Below are positions 34,371-43,458 of a stretch of DNA of 64,000 nt, one piece after another. Within the stretch, counting starts at the first letter, position 1. Every line of letters starts with the position of its first letter. The notes beneath the pieces are model-generated. The model was not told the origin of the DNA. It saw only the letters and a list, made by a program, of their open reading frames with translations, and made no database searches. The translations under genes were made by a program, and so were the position numbers. This DNA is from Prevotella sp. GTDB taxonomy: Bacteria; Bacteroidota; Bacteroidia; Bacteroidales; Bacteroidaceae. The stretch spans positions 1-64,000 of the forward strand of contig SUYI01000018.1 in assembly GCA_015060485.1 (NCBI GenBank), read 5' to 3'.

Positions 34371-35017
34371 AGAAAATAATCATTATCGACGGAGGACCGA
34401 GGAAGAATTTCAACACGGCCTCGATGCTACAGCAGTTTGCCGAGGGTGCCACGTCTGTTGGCAAGGAGATTGAGGTGAAGACGGTGCGCCTGTACGGTGT
34501 GGACTACAAGGGCTGCATGTCGTGTATGGCCTGTAAGGTGAAAGGTAAGGCGGCGAACGTCTGCAAGTTCAAGGATGCGCTGACACCCGTGTTGGAGGAA
34601 ATCGCGCAGGCCGACGGCCTTGTGCTGGGGTCGCCCAACTATTTCAGCGAGATAACGGCACAGATGCGGGCATTCCTGGAACGGCTCGTCTTCCCGTGGC
34701 TCTCGTACAAAGACTTCAGCCTGACAGCCCCGAAACGCATGCCCGTGGTGCTGATGCTGACCATGAATGCCACCCCGGCGCAATACGACGGCACGAACTG
34801 CTGGGGCACGATGGAGGGTGTCATTACGAGAGCCCTCGGACAGCCCGAGCACGTCAATGCCTACAACACCTATCAGGTGAAGAACTATGACCGCTACGAG
34901 TTGGCAGGGTTCCCCGAAGAGGGAAAGCGGCTGTACCGTGACGCCCACTGGGAGCAGGACCTGCAACGAGCCTACGATGCCGGACGGCGGATGGCTGAAA
35001 ACATTTCAAAGCAGTGA
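34367..35017 (+). CDS. NADPH-dependent FMN reductase/flavodoxin-family protein
   Basis: Flavodoxin-fold reductase (216 aa). The phosphate-binding start KIIIIDGGPRKNFNTASML, the Cys cluster YKGCMSCMACKVK, and GLVLGSPNYFSEITAQMRAF for the isoalloxazine site match the iron-sulfur-flavoprotein-like NADPH-dependent FMN reductase group. Coupled to the preceding flavin reductase and followed 25 bp later by the rubredoxin fusion, a plausible electron-transfer chain. Confidence 0.9.
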   Translation: MKKIIIIDGGPRKNFNTASMLQQFAEGATSVGKEIEVKTVRLYGVDYKGCMSCMACKVKGKAANVCKFKDALTPVLEEIAQADGLVLGSPNYFSEITAQMRAFLERLVFPWLSYKDFSLTAPKRMPVVLMLTMNATPAQYDGTNCWGTMEGVITRALGQPEHVNAYNTYQVKNYDRYELAGFPEEGKRLYRDAHWEQDLQRAYDAGRRMAENISKQ

Positions 35018-35042
35018 ATAAACAACATCAATTATTTTTCAA

Positions 35043-35984
35043 ATGGAAATAAAAGCAGTTAAATTCCGGCGTGACGGGTACTATACCCAACCTTTCGCCT
35101 TTGGTGGCGAAGAAGGCATCGAGAAGTTCGACAAGAACATCCGCTACCGTGGCAGTCTGCAGAACTATCTGATTGACACCGGCACGGAGGTCATACTGGT
35201 GGATACCGGCCTGCCTGCCGGATTCCCCGAGGAGGTGATGAACGAGCAGGCAATGGCCTATACGGGCAAGACCATCTGCGACTATATGGATGCGCTCGCC
35301 GCACTGGGCTACAAGCCGGAGCAGGTGACGAAGATTCTGCTCACTCACAAGCATACCGACCACAGCGGCGAACTCCGCTCGTTCCCCAATGCGAAGATTT
35401 ATGTGAACAAGGACGAGATGGATGCTGCCGAATTGCAGGGACTCACGAATCTCGTGCCGGTCAGCTATACCGACGGGGCGTACTACAACTTCCCCGAGAG
35501 TCAGAAAATCGAGGACGGCATCTATCTGATCAAGGCAAAAGGCCACACCAAGGGCAACAGCATCATCGTGGTAGAGAACGACGGCCTGTTCTACATGCTG
35601 CACGGCGACATCACCTACGTTGACGAGGCACTGCACGAGGACAAACTTTCCGTAGTCTTCGACGACCTGCCTGCTGCCCGCGAGACACAGAATCGCATCC
35701 GTGAGTTCGTCCGCAACCACCCCACGGTGTATTGCGGCACCCACACTCCACAGGGCTACGAGAATCTGGAGGCTAAGCGCGTGATGGATCTCGACAATCC
35801 CGTGCCGACAGTTCTCGCTGAGGTCGATTTCACCCAGCAGGAAGCCTCAGGCAAGTACGTCTGCTCCGTCTGCGGCTATGTCTATGACCCAGCTGAGCAC
35901 GACGGCGTAGCCTTCGAAGACCTTCCCGACGACTGGCGTTGCCCCCGTTGTAAACAACCAAAGGAGAAATTCAATAAGGCATAA
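35043..35984 (+). CDS. Metallo-beta-lactamase-fold hydrolase fused to rubredoxin
   Basis: N-terminal metallo-beta-lactamase fold (residues about 1-255) with the metal motif [13 protein letters not shown] and downstream [11 protein letters not shown] and CGTHTPQG histidines. The C-terminal 50 residues are a complete rubredoxin ([29 protein letters not shown]). The layout recalls flavodiiron oxygen/nitric oxide reductases, but the flavodoxin domain is absent and is supplied by the separate neighbour at 34367. The MBL sequence is closer to lactonase-type hydrolases, so an electron-transfer role is inference. Confidence 0.88.
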   Translation: MEIKAVKFRRDGYYTQPFAFGGEEGIEKFDKNIRYRGSLQNYLIDTGTEVILVDTGLPAGFPEEVMNEQAMAYTGKTICDYMDALAALGYKPEQVTKILLTHKHTDHSGELRSFPNAKIYVNKDEMDAAELQGLTNLVPVSYTDGAYYNFPESQKIEDGIYLIKAKGHTKGNSIIVVENDGLFYMLHGDITYVDEALHEDKLSVVFDDLPAARETQNRIREFVRNHPTVYCGTHTPQGYENLEAKRVMDLDNPVPTVLAEVDFTQQEASGKYVCSVCGYVYDPAEHDGVAFEDLPDDWRCPRCKQPKEKFNKA

Positions 35985-36042
35985 AATAATCCCAAATCAT
36001 CTGCCATATCCATCGTGGTGTGGTAGATTTTTCGTACTTTCC
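35985..36042 (+). repeat. Hairpin-promoter element, copy B (promoter decayed)
   Basis: ATAATCCCAAATCATCTGCC, hairpin ATCTGCCATATC / GGTGTGGTAGAT with wobble pairs, then TTTTTCGTACTTTCC. It nearly matches copy C in the arms, but the -7 box lacks TTTG. Sits directly after the redox operon; no plus-strand gene follows. Confidence 0.8.
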
Positions 36043-36063
36043 AGTAGATTTTAAAGAATTCAC

Positions 36064-36912
36064 TTACCTCTCCCTGTACTCGCTTGGTGTCAGCCCCGTC
36101 TCGCGCTTGAAGAAGCGGGTGAAGGAGGCCTGCTCGGTGAAGCCGAGGTAGTGGCTGATCTGCTGGACGGTGTAGTCCTTGCGCGAGTCGAGCAGCGACT
36201 TGGCACGGATGGTGACGTAGGTGGAAATCCACTGCGAGGAGCTTTGACCGGTTTCGCGCTTGATGACCTCGGAGAAATGCTTGGGCGAGAGGCAGCACTC
36301 ACGGGCGTAGAAGGCCATCTCACGCGACTCGCGGTGATGGCGGATAAGCAGTTCGTAGAACCGGCTGAAGAGGCTGTCGCTGCCCGCCTGCTCGTCGGGG
36401 TAGTTGGCCACGTGGTACTCGCCGAGCATGCTGATGAGGATGCACAGCAGATGAGCCAGCTGATCCTGGCGGTGGGGACTCTCAGCGAGTGAGACGATGC
36501 GAATCAGGTTGACGGCAGCGAGTACGCTCTGGAACTGCTCCTCGGTGAGCAGGCAGGGCGGGCGGCGAAAATGGGATGCGCAGCGCGTGTAGGGGTATTG
36601 GTGGCGCAGCCGCTCGTAGAACTGGCGCGACACAGCCACATTGGTGCAGCGCAGGTCTGGGGTCACGCTGACGGGCATCACAATCTGGTCGGGCATCAGC
36701 ACCGACACGTCGTGCGCCCGCAGCCTGTGCTCCGGCACGTTGTCGTTCAGTATAACTCCCTGGTGGCAGACGATAATCAGCAGGTCGCCCGAGATATAAG
36801 TCTCGCCGACGGCGGGAGGTGCGGGGATGTCGTCGATCACCACCACGCCTTTCTCCCTGATTTCTTTCTGCATCCGGATGTATGGATGTTGCGGGTCAAA
36901 ACTTGCGTTCAT
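36064..36912 (-). CDS. AraC-family regulator, divergent to tannase-like esterase
   Basis: Start set at MNASFDPQHPYIRMQKE; the longer frame crosses the promoter. A cupin sensor (ISGDLLIIVCHQGVILNDNV) then AraC HTHs (FYARECCLSPKHFSEVIKRE; QISHYLGFTEQASFTRFFKR). The minus-strand TAACTTTG box (36939-36946) is 26 bp upstream. Divergent from 37083 with a 21-bp-spaced direct repeat between. Confidence 0.9.
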   Translation of the reverse strand: MNASFDPQHPYIRMQKEIREKGVVVIDDIPAPPAVGETYISGDLLIIVCHQGVILNDNVPEHRLRAHDVSVLMPDQIVMPVSVTPDLRCTNVAVSRQFYERLRHQYPYTRCASHFRRPPCLLTEEQFQSVLAAVNLIRIVSLAESPHRQDQLAHLLCILISMLGEYHVANYPDEQAGSDSLFSRFYELLIRHHRESREMAFYARECCLSPKHFSEVIKRETGQSSSQWISTYVTIRAKSLLDSRKDYTVQQISHYLGFTEQASFTRFFKRETGLTPSEYRER

Positions 36913-36985
36913 TTCCTGTCTCGTTAATAATTTGGTTGCAAAGTTAAGCATTTTATTGCAAATTTCCGTCATTTCCGACAAATTG

Positions 36986-37040
36986 TTAAACATTCCCTCC
37001 TGCGGGTTAAACACTGTCTGACGGAAAAGGCGTAACTTTG
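36986..37040. promoter_or_regulatory. Candidate AraC operator and plus-strand promoter
   Basis: TTAAACA occurs at 36986-36992 and 37007-37013, exactly 21 bp apart, and TAACTTTG (37033-37040) is the -7 box for the esterase gene. The spacing matches the repeat pair at 32592-32625. Confidence 0.6.
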
Positions 37041-37082
37041 CGGTCAAAATGGATTTATTATTTACTAAAACAGATTTGGCTT

Positions 37083-38750
37083 ATGAAAAGAAGAACTCTA
37101 CTCCTCCTTACGTTGCTCGCTGCACTGAGCATGAACCTGAAGGCACAGCCCGGCGGCGGTGGCGGTCCAGGCGGCGACAGTTCTGGCGGAGCATCGACCA
37201 CCTACGCCTACGGCACCGACATCAGCAGCCTCTGGCAGAGCGGCTCCGACTATTACTACATCGTGGGACTGTTCTACTGTCAGTCGCCAGCCGACGAGAC
37301 CTACGAGCAGATGGGCATCTACGTGCCATCGGCCTACTTGACGAAGAACTCCGACGGCTCGTTCAGCATCAACACGAGCGGCACCAGCAACGGCTACACG
37401 GCAGCCACGGCGCCCATCGTCGTTCCCGTAAATACCAGCGGATATTCGGCGCAGTCGGCACCCAGCGGCACTTCATCGACCGCCGCCACCTACACCGACA
37501 AGGGCTTCATATACCTCTGGCCAGGCTGTCGCGGACGCACCCACGGCGTCCCCCTCGGTGTTACCGACCTGAAGGCTGCCGTGCGATACTACCGCTATCT
37601 GGCCGCACAGTCGAAGGTGCCGGGCAACACCGACCTCATCTTCTCGTTCGGACACAGCGGAGGCGGTGCCCAGAGTGCCATCTTCGGAGCCTCGGGCAAC
37701 AGCACGCTCTACGACGACTACCTCTCGGCCATCGGTGCCAACACAGACTTTAAGGACAACATCTGCGGCTCGATGTGCTGGTGTCCAATCACCAACCTCG
37801 ACCAAGCCGATGCCGCCTACGAATGGAACATGGGCCTGACACGCTCTGTCTCGGGCGACGACCTGAGCATCAGCAAGGGGCTGACCGCCGAGTTTGCAAC
37901 CTACGTCAACACCATCGGGCTGAAGCATCCCACGTCGGGCCAGACGCTTACCCTCTCTGCCACCGACGACGGCTACTACCAAAGCGGTTCCTACTATGAG
38001 TACACGATGGAGGTCATCAACGATGCCGTCACCCGCTACAACTCCTACAACTCTGCCAGCGTGTCGGCGTACAGCACTACTTCTTCATCGGCCCTCTCGT
38101 CGTTTGCCTCGTCATACAAGAACGCCACCAAGGGACTCGGTGCCTTCGACGACTACGACGCCAAGGGACAGGCCGAGAACACACTGATGGGCATCAGCGG
38201 CACGGCAGGACACTTCGACAAGTATCTGGCCGAACTGGTCAGCACATACGCCTCGTCGTACTACTCCTCGTTCACCAGCGACCTCGCCTCCACCAACGTC
38301 GATGCTGTGGGCAAGACCGTCGAGACACGCCTGATGATGTACACCCCGCTCTACTACCTCATCGACAACTCGACCTACTACAGCGGTGGCGGCAGCGGCT
38401 CAAGCGACGTGGCTCCCTATTGGCGCATCCGCTCAGGTATCAAGCAGGAGGACACCGCCCTCAGTACCGAGATCAACCTGGCCCTGCAGGCCTACAGCGG
38501 CGTGGAGTCGGTCGATTTCGAGACCATCTGGGGACAGGGGCATACCGAGGCTGAGGACACCGGCAGCGCCTCGTCGAACTTCATCTCCTGGGTGCAGGAG
38601 TGCGCCGCAGCCTATACCACAGGCATCAAAACGGTGCAAAGTCAAAAGTCCAATACTCAAAGAGAGTGGTACACCCTTGATGGACGTCGCGCAAACGACA
38701 GTTATAAGGGAATAGTCATACAGAATGGGAAAAAAGTCATAATAAAGTAA
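37083..38750 (+). CDS. Secreted tannase/feruloyl-esterase-like hydrolase
   Basis: Start at ATG 37083 (MKRRTLLLLTLLAALSMNLK signal peptide, cut at A-Q). A Gly-rich linker (PGGGGGPGG) precedes an alpha/beta-hydrolase. FIYLWPGCRGRTHG and LIFSFGHSGGGAQSAIFGAS supply the oxyanion and nucleophile Ser; VESVDFETIWGQGHTEAE holds a candidate catalytic His. It looks like the subtype B tannase/esterase group acting on gallate or hydroxycinnamate esters. The C-terminus REWYTLDGRRANDSYKG with IVIQNGKKVIIK is a type IX-like sorting tail, so surface or extracellular. Confidence 0.8.
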   Translation: MKRRTLLLLTLLAALSMNLKAQPGGGGGPGGDSSGGASTTYAYGTDISSLWQSGSDYYYIVGLFYCQSPADETYEQMGIYVPSAYLTKNSDGSFSINTSGTSNGYTAATAPIVVPVNTSGYSAQSAPSGTSSTAATYTDKGFIYLWPGCRGRTHGVPLGVTDLKAAVRYYRYLAAQSKVPGNTDLIFSFGHSGGGAQSAIFGASGNSTLYDDYLSAIGANTDFKDNICGSMCWCPITNLDQADAAYEWNMGLTRSVSGDDLSISKGLTAEFATYVNTIGLKHPTSGQTLTLSATDDGYYQSGSYYEYTMEVINDAVTRYNSYNSASVSAYSTTSSSALSSFASSYKNATKGLGAFDDYDAKGQAENTLMGISGTAGHFDKYLAELVSTYASSYYSSFTSDLASTNVDAVGKTVETRLMMYTPLYYLIDNSTYYSGGGSGSSDVAPYWRIRSGIKQEDTALSTEINLALQAYSGVESVDFETIWGQGHTEAEDTGSASSNFISWVQECAAAYTTGIKTVQSQKSNTQREWYTLDGRRANDSYKGIVIQNGKKVIIK

Positions 38751-38753
38751 GCT

Positions 38754-40091
38754 ATGAAGAAAATAATATTTACAGCAATGATGATGGCCGTAGCCATCGG
38801 TTTGAAAGCACAGCCCGGAGGCGGCGGTGGTACGTCGGCTGATGCTCCCGACGGAGCGTACTATACGCTGAGCAATGGAGGTACGGTGACGAAGACGAGC
38901 GAGACGCTATCGACATCCACCGGCGACTACAACGTGGTGCAGGTGTCCAGTGGCACGCTGACCTTGGACGGTTGCACCATCACCAAGACGGGCGACACAA
39001 CCCGCAGCGACGGCGATGCCACCAGTTTCTACGGCACCAACTCGACCATCTATGCAGGAGTGGGCACGGGCAACAGCAGCAGCGCGGGCAGCACGAGCAG
39101 TGCCACGGGTGCCGTCATCAACATCAAGAACTGCAGTGTCACCACCACGGCGAAGGGTTCCAATGCCGTGTTCTGCACCAATGGGGCCACCATCAACGTG
39201 GAGGGCATCACCATTGTCAACAACTCCCGTATCTCGCGCGGCCTGCACTGCACCTACGGCGGCACTATCAACGCATCGAACGTCGATATTACCACCAATA
39301 GCGAGACCTCATCGACCATCGCCACCGACCGCGGCGGCGGCACTGTTACCGTCAACGGCGGCACGGCTACAGCCAACGGCTCGAAGTCGGCAGTCATCTA
39401 CTCTACAGGCACCATGTCGGCCACCAGTCTTGTGGGCACGTCGGCCAAGGGCGAGATAGCCGTCATCGAGGGCGACAACTCTATCGCGATGACCAACTGC
39501 ACCATGACCAGCGGCTCCTCGGAGCGCGGTCTGCTGATGATGCAGAGCGGCTCGGGCGATGCCAGCGGCGTGAACCCCGTGATGACCATCACCGGCACCT
39601 CGCTCACCATGACCGACTCCTCGGCACCGCTTCTGGAGGTAGCCACCTGCGTCACCGCCACCTGCACCCTCTCCGGCTGCACCGTCACCGTGCCCAGCGG
39701 CATCCTGATGTACGTCATGGCCGACTCGCAGTGGAGCACCAGCGGAGCCGTTGGCAACCTGATTCTCGACAACGGCACCTACAGCGGCATCGTGAAGTAC
39801 GACACGGGCTATACCGCCAATGTCACCGTGAACAGTGGAGCCACATGGAACCTCACCGCCGACACCAGCATCGGAGCTTTGGTCAACAACGGTACCATCA
39901 ATCGCAACGGCTACACCCTGACCACCACATCAACCAGCGGCAGCGGAACAATCAACGAGACGACGGGAATCGAGACAGTTCAAAGTTCAGAGTTCAAAGT
40001 TCAAAGTTCTTACGACCCACAGGGTCGCCGCGTATCCGACAACTACAAGGGCATCGTCATTCAAGACGGCAAAAAGGTTGTGAAGAAGTAA
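38754..40091 (+). CDS. Secreted beta-helix adhesin-like protein
   Basis: Signal peptide MKKIIFTAMMMAVAIGLKAQ and a Gly-rich linker like the preceding gene (PGGGGG). The body is Thr/Ser/Asn/Gly-rich with repeated short strands (VNGGTATANGSKSAVIYST, LDGCTITKTGDTTR), a right-handed beta-helix pattern without catalytic motif. The C-terminus is a sorting tail (DNYKGIVIQDGKKVVKK) preceded by an in-frame filler (IETVQSSEFKVQSS). Starts 3 bp after the esterase, so co-secreted; substrate binding or adhesion is inferred. Confidence 0.75.
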   Translation: MKKIIFTAMMMAVAIGLKAQPGGGGGTSADAPDGAYYTLSNGGTVTKTSETLSTSTGDYNVVQVSSGTLTLDGCTITKTGDTTRSDGDATSFYGTNSTIYAGVGTGNSSSAGSTSSATGAVINIKNCSVTTTAKGSNAVFCTNGATINVEGITIVNNSRISRGLHCTYGGTINASNVDITTNSETSSTIATDRGGGTVTVNGGTATANGSKSAVIYSTGTMSATSLVGTSAKGEIAVIEGDNSIAMTNCTMTSGSSERGLLMMQSGSGDASGVNPVMTITGTSLTMTDSSAPLLEVATCVTATCTLSGCTVTVPSGILMYVMADSQWSTSGAVGNLILDNGTYSGIVKYDTGYTANVTVNSGATWNLTADTSIGALVNNGTINRNGYTLTTTSTSGSGTINETTGIETVQSSEFKVQSSYDPQGRRVSDNYKGIVIQDGKKVVKK

Positions 40092-40101
40092 AGCAATTTT
40101 T

Positions 40102-40162
40102 TAATAAATCCCAAATCATCTGCCATATCCATCGTGGTGTGGCAGATTTTTCGTAAATTTGT
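40102..40162 (+). repeat. Hairpin-promoter element, copy C
   Basis: AATAAATCCCAAATC, hairpin ATCTGCCATATC / GGTGTGGCAGAT, TTTTTCG, then TAAATTTG (40154-40161). It follows the beta-helix gene and drives the gene at 40203. Confidence 0.87.
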
Positions 40163-40202
40163 GGCCGATTACGTAATTTAAACAAGATAAAGAGGAATTT
40201 AC

Positions 40203-40595
40203 ATGAAACATAAAGTTAAAGTAACTGTTATAGACAAAAAACTCTATCCTGAATTACAGCAACAGTATTGTGCCGATCCTAATTCGGGTATGTGTCCTTG
40301 CTACAACGTGGGCGACGAGTTTATTTTTGAGCGTGACGAAGAGAACGACCATTTCTGGCACGGTGGTCTTAATACATTGGTAAAGACAACTGCTGACCCA
40401 AATACCGTCGCAGGTGGTCCGAAGATGCCCCATTGCTCAGAGGCATGGGATGCTGTTTCAAGGTATATTTACACAGGCTTGCAAGGTGGTTCCATTATGA
40501 AGGGTTGGATGAAACGTGAGAATGAAATGATATGCTGCTGCTCAGATGGTACACGACCTGTCATCTTCAAAATAGAAAGAATAGACGAGGAATAA
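40203..40595 (+). CDS. TIGR04076 family protein
   Basis: A 130-residue Cys-rich soluble protein. KVKVTVIDKKLYPEL, CPCYNVGDEFIFER, PHCSEAWDAVSRYIYTGLQG and CCCSDGTRPVIFKIERID follow the TIGR04076 pattern (CP-x-F-x-VGDEF; C-x-x-AW; CCTDGxRPVIFxxER). Function unknown; the conserved cysteines suggest metal or redox sensing. Expressed from copy C; 18 bp from the hydrolase. Confidence 0.85.
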   Translation: MKHKVKVTVIDKKLYPELQQQYCADPNSGMCPCYNVGDEFIFERDEENDHFWHGGLNTLVKTTADPNTVAGGPKMPHCSEAWDAVSRYIYTGLQGGSIMKGWMKRENEMICCCSDGTRPVIFKIERIDEE

Positions 40596-40613
40596 AGAAT
40601 AATCGGAATTTAC

Positions 40614-41546
40614 ATGAACAAAATATTAACAACTCTTGCTGCCCTTGCTGTTGTACTTACGGCAGGTGCACAGATTAAGACAAACGAAACAATGATAACC
40701 TATCACAAACTTAAAGTTGAAGACTGCAACGTCTTTTATCGTGAGGCGGGCAATCCAGAGAATCCTGCCATTCTCCTGCTACATGGGTTTCCGAGCAGCA
40801 GCCACATGTTCCGCGAGCTGATGCCCGAGCTGGCTGATGAGTTCCATTTGATTGCGCCCGACTTCCCTTCTTTCGGACAGACGGAGAGCCCCAGCCGCGA
40901 GGAGTTTGAGTACTCCTTCGACCATCTGGCAAAGATTGTCGATAAGTTCACCGAGGCTGTCGGGCTGACGAGATTCGCCATGTATGTGTTCGACTACGGT
41001 GCTCCCATTGGCTACCGTCTGGCCATGTGGCATCCAGAGCGTATCACGGCCATCATCTCTCAGAATGGTAATATGTACGAGGAAGGTCTGGGCAAGAAGT
41101 GGGAGGCCCGTAAGGCGTACTGGAAGAATCCTACGCCAGAACTGCGCCAGCAGTTCTCATCGGCCTTCGCCCTTGAAACAATCATTGGCCAATACACCTT
41201 CGGTACGCCCGAAGGTAGCGTAGGTCCCGATGGGTACAGCCTTGATTACTATTATGTGAACCTGCCAGGCCGTGCTGAGATGCAAAACGACCTCATCCTC
41301 GACTACCGTTCGAATGTTGCTCTTTATCCAGAGTTCCAGAAGTACCTGCGCGACAACCAGCCCCCTTTGTTGGCTGTCTGGGGAGAGAACGATCCGTCGT
41401 TCATCCCAGCCGGAGCCAATGCTTTCAAGCGTGACCTGCCCAATGCCGAAATCCATTTCGTCCCTAGCGGACACTTCGCCCTTGAAAGCCATCATACAGA
41501 GATTGCCGCCCTTATGCGTGAATTTCTGAAAAGAGTTATTAAGTGA
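40614..41546 (+). CDS. Exported alpha/beta hydrolase, haloalkane-dehalogenase-like
   Basis: Signal peptide MNKILTTLAALAVVLTAGAQ. The fold is the epoxide-hydrolase/dehalogenase group: oxyanion loop ILLLHGFPSSSHMF, nucleophile Asp in AMYVFDYGAPIGYRLA, acid region LAVWGENDPSF, catalytic His in PSGHFALES. Asp rather than Ser as nucleophile points to dehalogenase or epoxide hydrolase chemistry; the substrate cannot be read from sequence. Periplasmic location is unusual for the family. Confidence 0.87.
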   Translation: MNKILTTLAALAVVLTAGAQIKTNETMITYHKLKVEDCNVFYREAGNPENPAILLLHGFPSSSHMFRELMPELADEFHLIAPDFPSFGQTESPSREEFEYSFDHLAKIVDKFTEAVGLTRFAMYVFDYGAPIGYRLAMWHPERITAIISQNGNMYEEGLGKKWEARKAYWKNPTPELRQQFSSAFALETIIGQYTFGTPEGSVGPDGYSLDYYYVNLPGRAEMQNDLILDYRSNVALYPEFQKYLRDNQPPLLAVWGENDPSFIPAGANAFKRDLPNAEIHFVPSGHFALESHHTEIAALMREFLKRVIK

Positions 41547-41559
41547 AGTAACAACTACT

Positions 41560-41831
41560 ATGCAAGGAAACTTTTCGTACCACAATCCCACCAAGCTGTA
41601 TTTTGGTGATGAGTCTTTGCGCTCGATCTGTGGTCGCTTGGCTTGTCCAAGAACTATCTCAAGGACGAGTTGAAGAACTTCGGGCCTGTCGTGCTGCTAA
41701 ACTACGGCAGCGGCAGTGTAAAACGTAACGGCATCTACGATTAGGTGGTGACCATCCTCGTGGCCTACAGAGCCTATCGTCTCTACGACCTGCCTGTACG
41801 TGAGTGGCTGAAAAAGAAATGGTTCAAATAA
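41560..41831 (+). pseudogene. Iron-alcohol dehydrogenase remnant joined to an unrelated tail
   Basis: MQGNFSYHNPTKLYFGDESL is the start of a YqhD/butanol-dehydrogenase-type iron alcohol dehydrogenase. It breaks after LRSI into a frame encoding YLKDELKNFGPVVLLNYGSG and SVKRNGIYD from the same gene, a stop TAG replaces the next codon, and AYRAYRLYDLPVREWLKKKW follows, which looks like the end of a membrane acyltransferase-type protein. Internal deletions, a frameshift and a stop make it non-functional. Confidence 0.7.
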
Positions 41832-41916
41832 GGTGTTAGCGGGAAAAGAAGAAGACTACTCCAACGTTTACGTGACTTTTCTTGATTAAAGCAGAATAAG
41901 GTTGCAAATACTTTTG

Positions 41917-41924
41917 TACCTTTG
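41917..41924 (+). promoter_or_regulatory. -7 box TACCTTTG for the DUF1593 gene
   Basis: An exact consensus -7 box, 50 bp upstream of the start codon at 41974. Confidence 0.7.
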
Positions 41925-41973
41925 CATATAAATATGCGAAAACAGGCTGACAAACTACGTATCTACATATAGC

Positions 41974-43275
41974 ATGATGAAAAGGACTACTACACTATTG
42001 CTGGCTGTGCTTATTACGCTAACGCTGACTGCACGACAGCAACCAACTGAAAGATTTCGTGTGTTAATCAGTACTGACATCGGTGGCACAGACCCCGACG
42101 ACAACCAGTCGATGGCACACCTCCTGATGTATTCCAACGAGTTCGACCTCGAAGGATTGGTCTCGTCGCCGTCGTTCGGCAGCGGAAGCGCGAGTGAGAT
42201 ATACCGCATGATTGATGTCTATGAGAAGGACTTGCCCCGACTGAGCCGCCACGTCAGAGGGCTGATGAAGCCCAAGGCATTGCGACGGCTGGTGAAGCAG
42301 GGTCGTACTGACGAACTGCCACCCTGTGGCTATGGCGAGTCGACGGAAGGTTCGCAGTGGATTGTGAAGCAGGCACGCAGAAACGACCCGCGTCCGCTCT
42401 ACGTGCTGGTATGGGGTTGTCTGGAGGATGTGGCACAGGCGCTACACGATGCGCCGGACATTGCGCCGAAGATTCGTGTCTATTGGATTGGCGGACCTAA
42501 CAAGAAGTGGGGTGTCAACGGCTATTGCTACATCGTGGAGCATTTCCCCAACTTGTGGATGATTGAGAACAACACCACCTACCGCGCCTTTATCTACGAC
42601 TCGAAGAACAAGGACCAGTGGAACATGGGGTATTTCGACACGTTTATCAAGGATGCCGGCCATCTGGGGCGCGACTTTGCCGCCTACTACAAAGGCAATC
42701 CGAAATTGGGCGACACACCATCGCTGCTGTACATGATGGACGGTGACCCGACGACCCCTGAACAGCAATCGTGGGGAGGCCGTTTCGTACGCTGCAGCCA
42801 TACACCACGCGTCGTCTTCCACGGTGCCACCACCGCTCGTGACACCGCCCAAATCTGCGGCATCATCGAGTGGCAACTGCAAGGCCCTGTGCGCAATGAC
42901 ATTGCCATCGACTCTGCCTGTGTCACCCTCGACATCCGCAACCAGAAATGGCGCGGCTACTACAAGGGCGACGGCCTCTACGTCGTGCGCCACTCCACCT
43001 ACTACACGGGTACACTCTCCTATACTATCACCTCGACTGTCGAAGGCTTCGCTCCCATCACAGGCGAAATCACCGTCGAGAACACCTGGGGCGCTGCCGT
43101 AGGAGGCACTGCGAGACCCCACGACACCGACTATCAGGTAGGCCCTCAGTGGTGGACGGACAGCTATGTCCCCGACGACTATTGGCATAACTGCGCCGGA
43201 GCCTGCTATCAGTACATCGTCCGCGAGGACATCATGCGCGACTGGGCCGAGCGATGGTCGTGGCTCAAGGAATAA
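41974..43275 (+). CDS. DUF1593 nucleoside-hydrolase-like exported protein
   Basis: Signal peptide MMKRTTTLLLAVLITLTLTA. The N-terminal domain has RFRVLISTDIGGTDPDDNQS, the Asp-rich calcium-site motif of nucleoside-hydrolase-fold proteins, and LYVLVWGCLEDVAQAL, as in DUF1593 (cellulose-binding Sde182-like) proteins. The C-terminal part is an Ig-like strand region (YTGTLSYTITSTVEGFAP). Likely a periplasmic carbohydrate-acting hydrolase; the substrate is unknown. Monocistronic. Confidence 0.87.
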   Translation: MMKRTTTLLLAVLITLTLTARQQPTERFRVLISTDIGGTDPDDNQSMAHLLMYSNEFDLEGLVSSPSFGSGSASEIYRMIDVYEKDLPRLSRHVRGLMKPKALRRLVKQGRTDELPPCGYGESTEGSQWIVKQARRNDPRPLYVLVWGCLEDVAQALHDAPDIAPKIRVYWIGGPNKKWGVNGYCYIVEHFPNLWMIENNTTYRAFIYDSKNKDQWNMGYFDTFIKDAGHLGRDFAAYYKGNPKLGDTPSLLYMMDGDPTTPEQQSWGGRFVRCSHTPRVVFHGATTARDTAQICGIIEWQLQGPVRNDIAIDSACVTLDIRNQKWRGYYKGDGLYVVRHSTYYTGTLSYTITSTVEGFAPITGEITVENTWGAAVGGTARPHDTDYQVGPQWWTDSYVPDDYWHNCAGACYQYIVREDIMRDWAERWSWLKE

Positions 43276-43300
43276 AGCCATTTATCATACTCAAATCTCC

Positions 43301-43360
43301 TAATAAATCACAAAAGAATACTCCATATCGCAATGGTATGGAGGTTTTTTCATATCTTCG
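43301..43360 (+). repeat. Hairpin-promoter element, copy D
   Basis: AATAAATCACAAAAGAATA, hairpin CTCCATA / TATGGAG, TTTTTTCA and TATCTTCG (43353-43360) as a -7 variant. It follows the DUF1593 gene; a second, consensus -7 box (TACCTTTG, 43428-43435) lies closer to the next gene. Confidence 0.8.
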
Positions 43361-43427
43361 CAGCAGAAACAGCAAAATAGGTAATTCTTTCCAAAATCTG
43401 TATAACGTGTGTATAAAATAATGTCCG

Positions 43428-43435
43428 TACCTTTG
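43428..43435 (+). promoter_or_regulatory. -7 box TACCTTTG of the 43459-46613 operon
   Basis: An exact -7 consensus 24 bp before the start codon at 43459. Confidence 0.7.
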
Positions 43436-43458
43436 CACCCAGATTCAAACAATTAAAA

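Noticed and set aside
37049..37753. Long plus-strand frame in another phase of the esterase gene
   Set aside because: Arg/His-rich shadow without domain character; the real frame has a signal peptide and GHSGGG motif.
42442..43281. Long antisense open frame (279 codons) opposite the DUF1593 gene
   Set aside because: A Val/Asp/Gly/Ala-rich shadow of a GC-rich gene; the opposite strand encodes a clear DUF1593 protein with a signal peptide.
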